Source: Selaginella moellendorffii (Eukaryota; Streptophyta; Lycopodiopsida; Selaginellales; Selaginellaceae). Taken from it: a stretch of DNA of 64,000 nucleotides. Positions 32,478-42,514 of the stretch are shown one piece after another. A model generated the notes under the pieces. The model was not told the origin of the DNA. It did no database searches and was given only the letters and a program-made list of their open reading frames with translations. The stretch is from positions 836,096-900,095 of the forward strand of contig NW_003314272.1 of the NCBI RefSeq assembly GCF_000143415.4. Reading direction: 5' to 3'. The first letter of the stretch is position 1; each line of letters begins with the position of its first letter. The position numbers and the translations under genes were made by a program.

Positions 32478-34202
32478 TTGATGACTCTCTCGCAGGGAAT
32501 GACGATCATCGAGCCTAACAACAGCATTCCTGTCGATCGGGATGCCTGCATTGAGCTCATCCAGTCGTGCCGGAGCGTTGCCATGGCATCGATCGCGCAT
32601 TCTAAATCCCAGCATCTCTTCCACAGCGATTCCTTCGTGAGGAATCAGATGATCCGGGCGTATGGGCGGTGCGGCGACGCATCGCGCGCTCGAGATATCT
32701 TCGATTCCACGCCGGCAAACAGGGATCGATTCTCGTGGGGTCTTCTTCTCGCAGCATATGCCCATAATGGGCATCTTGAGCTTGCGAAAGAAACCTTTGA
32801 TTCCATGCCCCGGCACAACCTCGTCGCCTGGACGACGATGCTAGCAGCGTTTTCTAATCGTGGACACGTGACAGAATCTAAGCGGTTGTTTGACTCAATG
32901 CTAGAACGAAATATTCTGTCGTGGACCGCTATGCTTTCTGCATATGCCCAGGCCGGAAATCTGGAAAGCGCCAAGTCCTTGTTTGATTCCATGCCCGAGC
33001 ACGATCTAGTCGCTTGGAATGCCCTTCTTTCGGCATATTCTATCAACGGGAATCTTCACGGCGCAAAGCGCATGTTTGATTCTATGAAGGAGAAAGACGT
33101 CGTGTCGTGGAACGCGATGCTTCACGCATATGCCCAATCAGGGCATATTGATCAAGCAATAGGGATCTTTAAGAACACTCCAATGCAATCCTTGGTATCT
33201 TGGACGACGATTCTCGTGGCATATTCACAAACCGCGCTCTTGGATAAAGCAAAAGGGCTGTTTGACAAGATGCCGGAGTGGGATATAGTCTCTTGGAATG
33301 CTATTCTGTCAGCATATGCCCGGAGTGGGCGTGTCAAGGAGGCAAAGAGGCTGTTTGATGGAATGGAGGAGAAGGATCTAGCGTCGTTCATAACCATGGT
33401 GACGGCATATGCTGGTAACGGACATTTGGAGGAGGCCAAGGTCTTTCTTGACGGAATGGCACAATGGGACATTGTCACGGTGACGGCGCTGCTAACGGCA
33501 TATGCTGAGAGAGGGTATCTGGAAGATGCTAAGCGCTTGTTCGATGGCATTGAGAATCCAGACCACATTCTCTGGGCAGCAATGCTTAACGCATATTCCC
33601 AAAACGGGTATCTCGCTGAAGCGCTAGAGCTCTTTCGAATGATACCCGAGCACAACAATTTCCTCTCCATTGCGATGCTCGTAGCATATGCCCAACGTGG
33701 GCATCTAAATCTCGCGATCTCTATATTTGATCGCCTACCGGAGAGGAACTTGATTGCCTGGAACGCGATCCTGGCATCATGCGTCAACAACGGACGATGC
33801 GAGGTTGCGGTTGAAAGCTTTCACTCGATGAAGCTCGTGGATCTCCCGGATGAGATGAGCTTCATGTGTGTTCTTGCGGGTAGTGAGCTCCAGTCGAGCG
33901 TCAGCTCCTTCCTCTCGATGATTACGGACTTTAACGTCGTGCCGAGCAAGCAGCACTATTCTTGCGTCATTGATCTCCTCGCGCGATCCGGGCACTTGAG
34001 CCACGCCAAAGATCTCATCACAAACATGCCATTTGTTCCAGACGCTCTCGACTGGAGATCTTTACTCGCTGCTTGCAAGAGCTCCAACAATCCGGGACTG
34101 GGAATCCACGCCACGAAACAAGTCGTGAGTTTGGAGCCTAGAGATTCGTCGCCTTACATGCTCCTGGCAAACTTGACCACCGAAAACCAGGAACTTCTCT
34201 AA
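32478..34202 (+). CDS. Pentatricopeptide repeat protein, E-class, tandem paralogue
   Basis: An intronless 574-residue protein, a relative of the upstream PPR gene with the same design: about twelve successive 31-residue motifs (for example NLVAWTTMLAAFSNRGHVTE, DIVSWNAILSAYARSGRVKE, DIVTVTALLTAYAERGYLED), then HYSCVIDLLARSGHLSHAKD, PDALDWRSLLAACKSS and SSPYMLLANLT, ending shortly after. There is no DYW domain. The start could be 32478, 32481 or 32499 (MTIIEPN). Codon use is less GC-rich than in its upstream paralogue, which suggests that the duplication is not recent. The gap to the previous stop is only a few bases, so the two could share a transcript or the second may use a promoter inside the first. 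A broken third copy of its 3' end is at 38408-38970. Confidence 0.88.
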   Translation: MMTLSQGMTIIEPNNSIPVDRDACIELIQSCRSVAMASIAHSKSQHLFHSDSFVRNQMIRAYGRCGDASRARDIFDSTPANRDRFSWGLLLAAYAHNGHLELAKETFDSMPRHNLVAWTTMLAAFSNRGHVTESKRLFDSMLERNILSWTAMLSAYAQAGNLESAKSLFDSMPEHDLVAWNALLSAYSINGNLHGAKRMFDSMKEKDVVSWNAMLHAYAQSGHIDQAIGIFKNTPMQSLVSWTTILVAYSQTALLDKAKGLFDKMPEWDIVSWNAILSAYARSGRVKEAKRLFDGMEEKDLASFITMVTAYAGNGHLEEAKVFLDGMAQWDIVTVTALLTAYAERGYLEDAKRLFDGIENPDHILWAAMLNAYSQNGYLAEALELFRMIPEHNNFLSIAMLVAYAQRGHLNLAISIFDRLPERNLIAWNAILASCVNNGRCEVAVESFHSMKLVDLPDEMSFMCVLAGSELQSSVSSFLSMITDFNVVPSKQHYSCVIDLLARSGHLSHAKDLITNMPFVPDALDWRSLLAACKSSNNPGLGIHATKQVVSLEPRDSSPYMLLANLTTENQELL

Positions 34203-34515
34203 GATCTCGACGGAGCCGCTTTCATTATTATCCAGGTGATGAGCTGAAACGAGCTCGATCCACTTATGGAGAATCGAAGTGTTGCAACTATCTCTTTTTG
34301 TTGATGCTGTTAAGAGGCAAAATTCGGCGAAACAAACAAAGCTTTCTTCTTCTGAGCAATGGCTGGGACATTTTTTTCTCTTCTCCTGTACAAGAGGAGG
34401 TGAAGCTGACACTGAACAACATTTGAAACGGGGCCTGGCACATCACCCGCAGGTAGTTGTCGTCCTCCAGCCGGTAGCATGACTTCTTGTGGAGAACTTT
34501 GTCCAAGGAGTGGAG
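34203..34515 (-). pseudogene. Fragment of the gamma carbonic anhydrase 3' exon
   Basis: Matches 38985-39320, the intergenic DNA and last exon of the gamma-CA gene. The minus strand still shows a KVLHKKSCYRLEDDNYLRVM-like reading, corresponding to [20 protein letters not shown] in the intact gene, and APFQM. The other exons are absent and several small deletions are present. It is a duplication relic. Confidence 0.82.
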
Positions 34516-35439
34516 TTTAGATTAGAAAGAGAACATCAAACTAACAATCTCAACATCGAAACGACAGTTAAGTCCAGAACACAAGAATACAGGCCGATGA
34601 ACACAGGAAGTTAATGGAAACACAGACCTTGGATCATTGGTGCAAGCTGGCGCGGACCTGTAGCAAAGTGTAGCACTTAAAAATAAAGGAGAAACAAAAA
34701 TAAACCTAATTTAAAAGGTGCTCCAGACATTCTCTTAAGACCTTCTGGGACTTGGGAATCACAGCCATAAAAACACTCATCATGTGCACAGTTTGCACTC
34801 TCGATATATAGATCTCATCAAATTCACAACCACGTTTCAATAAGTCCAACACCTTAATGTTAGCATTGTATATAAACTAGCTAGATTTTCAAATAGCTTT
34901 ATCATTTATCAAGGGTGTCCAACTTCACCCTGGCTCAGTAGTTCCACATTGGTAGAAATTCTCTAGGCAAGTCTTCATTTTTATGGCAAAAATTATACAC
35001 ATATATGTTCATGGGATGAATGAATATAACTATATATATAGGTGATCTTAAGTTTAAGTTTCTATTATTATAAATGGTGTTGAGTCAAGTTTTTAACCTC
35101 ATGCTTAGTATAGATTGGTTGTAACACAATCATGCCAAGTGTGATTTTGAGGTGTCTCTCTTTTGTTTTATACTTACTTATTTTATATTTTTTAAAATTT
35201 TATTTTACTTCATCCCTCTACTTTTACTTTTGATTTTATCACTTTTGTTTCTTTATTACTTTTTCCTGTATTTCCATTTTACTCCTTTATACCATTTTTA
35301 GATCCTTCAACAATCTTTATATTGTAGTAGTTCATCAAGTTAATAAATAGTATGCTAATCTTTTTTACTTTAACCTATTATCTAAGGCCAAGATTGTAAT
35401 GCATCATACTATTTCAACTGAGGATAGTTGTCCAATTAA
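34516..35439. other. AT-rich DNA, no gene
   Basis: Leads into the retroelement island. A sharp drop in GC occurs near 34650. No open frame or structural RNA was recognised. Confidence 0.5.
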
Positions 35440-37130
35440 GATTCTTGTTTAGCATCAGTCATTGAAAGAGATCAAAATTTTATGCATAAATGTTAAAGAA
35501 ATGTTAGAGAAAGGTGTTATCTGAAATTTTCAAAGTCATTGCTCGTATGAATTTCATCTTATGACAAAGTGTAATGGGAGTATTTGATTTTACATTAACC
35601 ATTGTCCATTAAACAAAGTGATTATCTTGGATGTGTACCTTCTTGTTCATATTATTAATTTATTGAATCATTTGAATTGGTTCACTAAGTTGAATTTTTT
35701 TTTTAGATCCTTAGAAGTATTAATAGTTAAGGAAGATGTTCCTAAAACTACTTTTTATATATCATTTAATTTGTATAAATTGTTGGTGATGTTATTTGGT
35801 TTAAACAATACTCTAATGACTTTTTAGTGGATGATGGATGAAATTCTTTGCGATATGCTAGAGGATATTACTGACTTCATTAATAATGTTTTGATCCATT
35901 TGAAGGGGATATGGGAGAAACATATTTATGATGTTTACAAAGTGTTGAATTGATTGTAAAAAGTTGGTTTAAAGTTGAAGTAATCAAAATATGTATTTGG
36001 GTTTAAAGATATAAAATACCATATTACTCATGAAGATTTGTAAGTTGATCTTAAAAAACTTATGGCTATTTTGAAATTCCCTACTCTGAAGTGTGTAAAT
36101 GATGTGCAATGCTTCATCAGTAAGGTGCAATATCGTAATCATTTTATTGATCATCTTTCTAATTATATTACACCATTATGAGTATTGCTGAAGCTATCAA
36201 CATTGTTTTTCATTTAGAAAATTTTAAGTAAATATTTATGGCTCTCAATGAGCTATTTACAACTCCACCAATTTCAGCATATTTGAAATTCATACTCAAC
36301 ATTTTATTATATGTGTAGGATGTATTGATACAAAAGAGCACAAGTATGTATAGTTAACATCATTCTATTGATTGGATATGTGTAGTGCACTTTATTTATC
36401 TCCCATTAAACCAACTAAAAAAGGGGTAATTACATCTTAAAAGGTTTTAGTGTTTATTTTACCGCCATTTATCAATTAAGGTTTCAAGGATCCATAGTGA
36501 CAATATATCTAAATATCATCTCATAATTATATATATTACAATATGCAACATAATGTTATTTGGTATGTGCATAGTTACATAATAATACTCATAATACTCT
36601 CCCTCATGTTGCAAAAGGATAATTAAAATTAATTGTAATTTCCTATTTATTTGAGTTAATAGTGTTTGATTTAATATTTGTAATCAACTACTAGTAATGA
36701 GTATGTCATTTTTACTTATAACTATTTGATTTGTTTGGTGAAAGTTGATACTTTTGCAAGTGTATCTGCAACTATTATTAAATACTTCCTCCTCAATCAA
36801 ATGGTGTTTTAACATTTTGTCTGGGGTAGATTTTCTCAGATAATAGTCTGTGTTTATGGTTGAGGCATTTCACATTTTACATCTCGATTAGGAATGTGTT
36901 ATAATTTTATGAATGCTTATCATCCACAAATGGATAGTTTGATAAAACCACTTGTTTAAACCTTCAGAGGGATGATCATGAAGTACATGCATTTATAACA
37001 TTCCAATTGGGATAATTATTTACCATTTTTTTGGTATGTATATGTTATAGGGGTATAAAGTTCTATTGATGCTTCACTATATAAACTATTATATGATCAT
37101 GATTTAACACTGCTAACATGAGGTCACTTT
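35440..37130 (+). pseudogene. Decayed Ty3/gypsy pol relic
   Basis: On the plus strand a broken reverse transcriptase is readable: KEMLEKGVI, then LNWFTKLNFFFRSLEVLIVK, EDVPKTTFYISFNLYKLLVM and LFGLNNTLMTF, matching the family's WFTKLDLRSGYHQIRI...EDVPKTAFRT...MPFGLTNAPATF. It is followed by DITDFINNVLI at the YIDD position (active site degraded). Near 36880-37030 the integrase end is seen, YHPQMDSLIKPL and MIMKYMHLYHSNWDNYLPFF. Stops occur throughout. It resembles the minus-strand relic at 1690-3140 in the integrase tail (IIKYVNLLHSN), so both may belong to one old family. No LTRs were found. Confidence 0.7.
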
Positions 37131-38407
37131 TACAATTGTCAAGAGTTGCTAATACTAGGTTTTGGAATTAATATTTGATAAATAATCTTCCACTACTTTG
37201 AGTAGAGTTTATTGAACACTTTGGCTATGTATAAGTGGGATAACAATAATGCTATAACTTCTATCATCTTCTAACTATGGAGTATAAAGTGAATAACATA
37301 ATATTAGTTTCATTTTCCTAATTTTATGATATATAAAGGGGCTCTTTACTTAATGAAAGGGAAGAAATTCTGATCGTTTCCAATCTCTTGAAGGTGGGAG
37401 AAGGTGTAAGGCATGTGAAGAAAGGGAGGCTATATGCAACTGGTAAATGTGAAAAACATTGTTCTTGCTTGATTTAAGTTTTTCTCTGCCACTGCTAGGG
37501 CAATCCGTATGCAATGTATGATCCTAACAACGAGGTTTTCAATCCCTTGACGCCACCCAACATTGATACGTGAGTAGAGAAGCCATATCCATGAACTCTG
37601 AGTGTTCTCTAACTTTGCGTTCTGTGCAGCCTCAACGCAGCATATATTGTCATGCACGAGCCATTTCTCGTCGGGCGGCATCTATCGCTCCCCTGGCTTA
37701 TTAAACTAAATTTTATAAACTTGTAGTCCAACTTATCACAAATGGTATCCTTTAGAAATTTTATATGTGTAATAATTAAAGGGCTTCATACAAGAGATTA
37801 AAAATAATTGACACCATCTACAAATACATTAATGCTTTTTCTTGATGTTTTTTCAAATCTTGGACAATCAATTAAAGAACTTTAACTACCTTCTATCCTT
37901 CTAAAAAAGAAGGGATGATATAAGGTTCAAATGTACAATTACAATGGTATATATTAATATGAGTAGCTATTGAATTAGTTTTAATTTGGACCATTTACTG
38001 TTATATATAAACTAAGGTATTTAGGTTAATTAAAAATGCATATTTTTAAGCATCTAAATCTCATAATTTCTATATAGAAATTTAATCATGGAGTGCAATC
38101 CTAGCATCCTACATGAACAATGAATATTCTCCAAGATCTTTTAGAAATGGCTAACACTCTCTATACATTCTACCTTAAAATGTGTAAGAACCCATTACCC
38201 ACAATAAAATTGTTTGCCTCTCACTCCTGTAAAACCATTGTGGAGGAAAAATAATTAAATCCACTACCAAGAATGATGACACTTTTTGCTGAGATGGCTT
38301 AATCTTATTTCAATTTTGATGATTTGTATTTTGTTAAATATGTTTTAAGTGCTATATAAACACAGAAGCGCAAGTGAAAATATAATCACAAATATATTAG
38401 GAGAAAT
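37131..38407. other. AT-rich DNA, no gene
   Basis: A short GC-richer stretch at about 37430-37690 has no recognisable coding content. The rest is AT-rich without features. Confidence 0.45.
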
Positions 38408-38970
38408 TTTGATGGTTTGGAGGGAATGTCAGTGGGTATCTGGAAGGTTCCAAGCATCTGTTTGATAAACGGGTATCTTGCTGAGAGCATGAGAGGGTAT
38501 CTGGATGGTTCCAAGCATCTGTTTGATAAACGGGTATCTTGCTGAGAGCATGATACCTTTGCGATATATGCCCCACACGGGCATCTAGATCTCGCGATTT
38601 CCACGTTTGATTGCCTACTGGAGTGCGATCCTGGCATCGTGTGTCATCAATGGACGATGTGAGGTCGCGATCGAAAGCTTCGATCTCTCGGATCGTGTGC
38701 TCGTGGGGAGTGGGCGCCGGTCGTGCATCTCGATGAACTTTAGCCGAGCAAGCAGCACCATGCGTGATCACACTTGGGCCAGGTTAAAGATCTCATCACA
38801 AACATGCCATTTGTTCCAGACGCAGATCCTTGCCTGCACGAGCTCCAACTGGGAATCCACGCCACGAAACAAGTCGTGAGTTTGGAGCCTGGAGATTCGT
38901 CGCCTTACATGCTCCTGGCGAACTTGACCACAAAAACCAGGAGCTTCTCTGAGATCTCGGAGGAGCCCGA
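38408..38970 (+). pseudogene. PPR gene 3' fragment (third copy)
   Basis: Matches the last ~550 bp of the PPR gene at 32478-34202: catctagatctcgcgatttcc, gcgatcctggcatcgtgtgtc, and near 38800 a stretch almost identical to 34020-34190 (NMPFVPDA, then GDSSPYMLLANLTT). Internal deletions and frameshifts remove the reading frame. Its first part (about 38435-38556) is a twice-repeated unit of ~62 bp, gggtatctggaWggttccaa, derived from adjacent PPR motifs. Not functional. Confidence 0.85.
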
Positions 38971-39210
38971 GTGGATTCTTTCTTCTCTTTCGTTATTATC
39001 CAGATGAATGGATCGAACTGAGCTGAAACGAGCTCGATCCACTTATGAAAAATCGAAGTGTGCTGACTGTGTCTCTTTGTGTTGATGATGTTGGGAGGAA
39101 AAATTCGGCCAAACAAACAAAGTTTTCTTCTTCTGAACAATGGTGGGACTGTTTTTTCTCTTCTCCTGCAAAAGAGTAATCTCGAGAGAAAAATAGCGAA
39201 GCTCTCGAGC

Positions 39211-40293
39211 TTACCCAGTGGCTGATCTCTTGACGGCCTTGACGCCGAATGGCATTTGAAACGGCGCCTGGCGCATCACTCCGAGGTAGTTGTCTTCCTC
39301 GAGCTGGTAGCACCACTTCTTGCGGAGAACTTTGTCCTCCTCGATCTCGTCCGAGTACTTCTCATTCTCCTGCGCGTGCACGATTGCCAGGTTGCTGTAG
39401 TTTTCGGCCGACTTCGTGATAAACGAGGTCTCCTCCTCGGTGAGGTTCCTCAGGAACCTGGCCGGGTTTCCAGCCCAGATCTGCGAGGACGAGTAGAATC
39501 AATCAAAACAAAGTTTTGTTTCTTCTTTTCTGTGACTTACCTCTCCAGAAGGAATGCGGGTGTTTTGCGTGACCAATGAACCAGCTCCCACCATCGCGCC
39601 CTTCTCGACGTAAACTCCATCGAGCAAAGTCGCGCCCATTCCCACAAAGGACTCGTCGTCGACAGTGCAGGCATGAAGCACCGCATTGTGGCCTAGAAAC
39701 AAACTTCTCACAAACTTTGGCGATGAAAGGAAAAAAAAAAAGAATAGACGTGCTCACCGATTGTCACTGCGTCGCCTATAATCGTTGGAGCAACTTTGCC
39801 ACTCATGCCCGTTCTTGCTACGTGAACGAGAGTATTATCCTGGATATTTGTTCCATAGCCGACTCTTATCTCATTCACATCACCTAAGTAGCAAAGAACT
39901 TAAACACAGGGAAGAACACCAAAAAAAAAATCTCTTTTAGTACCTCTTAGAACGCAGCCATACCAGATGGACGAGCCTCCGGCAACGCTAACATCCCCAA
40001 TAAGCGTGGCACTGGGAGCTATAAATACATTCTCCATCACTTCCGGCTTCTTGTCGTAGAGATTCATGAGCGTCCGATGCCTATTCACTGCGGCGCGCAC
40101 CGATCAGTCCCTAGAAATCACTGCGCAGCTAGAACCCTAGCGCGAGAGCCGCAAATATTTCCTGGGAATCGAGTCGAGACTTACATTGCTCCCGGAAGAT
40201 GTAGTTGCCTTGAATCCTGCATCCCAGCCGGTCCAGCGCCTGGCCAGTCTCGCGAATCCAGAAGCCGATCTGGTAGAGCGCCCTCCCCGCCAT
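39211..40293 (-). CDS. Gamma-type carbonic anhydrase, mitochondrial complex I subunit
   Basis: A 266-residue protein in five exons: 40185-40293, 39944-40087, 39758-39883, 39541-39692 and 39211-39480. All introns are GT-AG and frame-consistent. Plant gamma-CAs form the matrix-exposed trimer attached to the membrane arm of respiratory complex I. Visible: N-terminus [20 protein letters not shown], typical of plant gamma-CAs; left-handed beta-helix hexapeptide repeats ([67 protein letters not shown]); and the end helix from [16 protein letters not shown]. All three zinc-ligand His positions are kept (LVHVA and the HxxxxH of GHNAVLHAC), so it could be active, unlike gamma-CA-like subunits. Divergent from the CDI-like gene. 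Confidence 0.93.
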
Positions 40294-40600
40294 CGCTCGC
40301 CCGCTCCACAGGCTCTGGAAAACCCCTTGAACCTAGACATTCCCGAGAATATGCCAAATCGGGAATGATTCCGTGCACATTCTGTCAGTCCACAAACGGC
40401 GTGCCGTTTGTGGCATATTCTGTTACTCGTAACAGGAATCGAACGCGCGTCATTTACAAAACCGTTTGAGCGGTGACGTGGCCCCCTGGTTATAAGCCGT
40501 CTCTCTTTGTTTTCTCGCTCGAGTGCTCTTTTGCGTGAGCTCTCTAGCTCTATAGCGGCGATATTTCGGCCGCCGCGATCGATCGATCTAGCGGGGGGGA
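40294..40600. promoter_or_regulatory. Short bidirectional promoter region with palindrome
   Basis: 307 bp between the divergent gamma-CA and CDI-like start codons. It contains an 11-bp perfect inverted repeat with a 2-bp centre (CCACAAACGGC gt GCCGTTTGTGG, 40390-40413), followed by a second small palindrome, GTTACtcGTAAC. Regulation by these elements is inferred only from their position and symmetry. Confidence 0.5.
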
Positions 40601-41449
40601 GTGAGCGGCGGCGCAATGGCGGCTGGATCCGGATCGCCGACGAGCATTGTGCCCAAGCTCCAGATCTTCATCGGTTACGACCCTAGGGAGCACGACGCGT
40701 TCGAGGTATGCCGCCACTCCATCCTCCGCCACGCCACAATGCCGGTGGAGATCACCCCCATCAAGCAATCCCAGCTGCGCGCCAGCGGGCTCTACACCCG
40801 GACCAAGGATCCCACCGAGAGCACCGAGTTCTCCTTCACGCGCTTCCTCACGCCCTTCCTGGCGGGCTTCCACGGCTGGGCGATGTTCGTCGACTGCGAT
40901 TTCCTCTACACGGCCGACGTCCGCGAGCTGGCCGCCCTCATCGACGATCACTACGCGGTGATGTGCGTCCAGCACGACTACACCCCCAAATCGGCCACCA
41001 AGATGGATGGCGTCGTCCAGACGAGCTACCCGCGCAAGAACTGGTCGTCCATGGTGCTCTACAATTGCGCGCACCCCAAGAACAGGATCCTGACGCCCGC
41101 GCTCGTCAGCTCCCAGACCGGGGCATTCCTCCATCGATTCCTCTGGCTCGACGACGCCGACATTGGATCCATCCCCTTCGTGTGGAACTTCCTCGTCGGC
41201 CACAACAAGATGGGCGATGGCGCCGGGCTCCCAAAGGCGATCCACTACACATCCGGGGGGCCGTGGTTTGAGGCGTGGAAGGATTGCGAGTACGCGGAGC
41301 TGTGGCTGCGCGAGAGGGAGGATCTCCGGCGCGCCCAAGCGATGATCCACAAGAACGCGGCCGCGATGATCCACAAGGCGGACGATTTGCTCAAGCTGGA
41401 GATGGATGGGAAGGCGTTGGAGGACCGAGTGGCGGAGGTGAGCGCGTGA
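40601..41449 (+). CDS. CDI-like nucleotide-diphospho-sugar transferase
   Basis: An intronless protein of 282 residues (277 from the alternative Met at 40616). It matches the plant CDI family, GT-A-fold putative sugar transferases named after the Arabidopsis gene CDI: IFIGYDPREHDAFEVCRHSI, PVEITPIKQSQLRASGLYTR, TEFSFTRFLTPFLAGFHGWA, then the metal-binding FVDCDFLY (DxD) and QTGAFLHRFLWLDDADIGSI. There is no clear signal peptide or membrane anchor, so it may be cytosolic. Its acceptor and product are unknown. The extreme C-terminus (KNAAAMIHKADDLLKLEMDG) is helical. Confidence 0.85.
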   Translation: MSGGAMAAGSGSPTSIVPKLQIFIGYDPREHDAFEVCRHSILRHATMPVEITPIKQSQLRASGLYTRTKDPTESTEFSFTRFLTPFLAGFHGWAMFVDCDFLYTADVRELAALIDDHYAVMCVQHDYTPKSATKMDGVVQTSYPRKNWSSMVLYNCAHPKNRILTPALVSSQTGAFLHRFLWLDDADIGSIPFVWNFLVGHNKMGDGAGLPKAIHYTSGGPWFEAWKDCEYAELWLREREDLRRAQAMIHKNAAAMIHKADDLLKLEMDGKALEDRVAEVSA

Positions 41450-41599
41450 GAGAGATTTTCCCCCCAAATCTAGCGATGGGGAACAAGGATTCTTTTCTAT
41501 GCTCTAGAATAAGCGCTGTTCTTCGTGTAAAATATATTTATACATACACATTGTTTTGGTCTCTAGTGGCTAGGGTTCCTCGCGAAATATTTCGAGGCG

Positions 41600-42478
41600 A
41601 TGACGACGATCCGGCGCTTCACCTGCGCGGATCTCTTCCGGATGACGCACATCAACTTCGATCACTTGACGGAGACGGTAAGCTTGTCCCTCCTCGCAGC
41701 GCTACCTAGCTTTGCTTCGATTGGAAGAATGGGATCGATTGATTCTGGCCCTTGTGCTTGTTGCCAGTTTAATATGCATTTCTATCTCACTTATCTCTCG
41801 CAATGGCCCGACTACTTCCATGTCGCGGAAGCTCCCAATGGACATCTGATGGGATACAGTGAGAACTTTGTTTTTTTTTTTTTTTTTTCCTCGGAGATGT
41901 CTCATTCTTCTTTGTGGCAGTAATGGGGAAAGTGGAAGGCATCGGTGAATCGTGGCATGGGCATGTAACAGCAGTGACTGTAGCTCCAGAGTACCGCCGG
42001 CAGCAATTGGCGATGAAACTCATGAACATTCTGGAGGAAGTCACTGAGAAAACGTGAGTTCTTTCCTTTCTTTTTTTTCTTTTGTTTTTCCTGCTGTTTT
42101 GCTTGCATTGTTCATTGACGAATGATCAACCATGGTTCCAGCTACAATGGCTACTTCGTGGATTTGTTCGTGAGAGCATCCAATACTCTCGCCATAAGGA
42201 TGTACAAGAAGGTAACGAGTTTTCTCTTAAAAACCTCCATTGCTCACCGGAAAATCGTTCCTTTGCAGCTGGGATACGTAATATACAGAAGGGTGATCAA
42301 GTACTACTCCGGCGAAGAAGACGCGCTAGGTGCGTTGCTTTTCATTTTTTAAGGAGATGGCCTTCTCTAATTTCTTGCGTTTGCAGATATGCGGAAGCCT
42401 ATGCCGAGAGATGTGGAGAGAAAATCCATAATCTCGCCTAAGCAGATGGTCACTCCAGAGGAGCTGGAGTACGACTAG
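41600..42478 (+). CDS. NAA20: N-terminal acetyltransferase NatB catalytic subunit (NAA20)
   Basis: A 174-residue GNAT acetyltransferase, the length usual for plant NAA20, in six exons: 41600-41677, 41768-41858, 41921-42053, 42142-42211, 42269-42329 and 42387-42478. NatB acetylates proteins starting Met-Asp/Glu/Asn/Gln at the ribosome, with NAA25 as partner. Motifs: MTTIRRFTCADLFRMTHINF, LTYLSQWPDYFHVAEAPNG, IMGKVEGIGESWHGHVTAV, acetyl-CoA loop VAPEYRRQQLAMKLM, GYFVDLFVRASNTLAIRMYK and GYVIYRRVIKYYSGEEDAL. All junctions rebuild these conserved blocks in frame. Intron 2 ends in a long T run. Confidence 0.96.
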
Positions 42479-42514
42479 CAGCTTGCATGACCTAATGCAA
42501 TAGAGTAATAAAAG

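Noticed and set aside
31180-32816. Long antisense and shifted open frames over the PPR genes (for example the 437-residue minus-strand frame 30819-32132)
   Set aside because: GC-rich repeated coding sequence keeps other frames open; only the plus-strand frame shows PPR motifs.
40550-41467. 305-residue minus-strand frame opposite the CDI-like gene
   Set aside because: It is the antisense shadow of a conserved CDI coding frame, with Arg/Gly/Val-rich composition and no domain.
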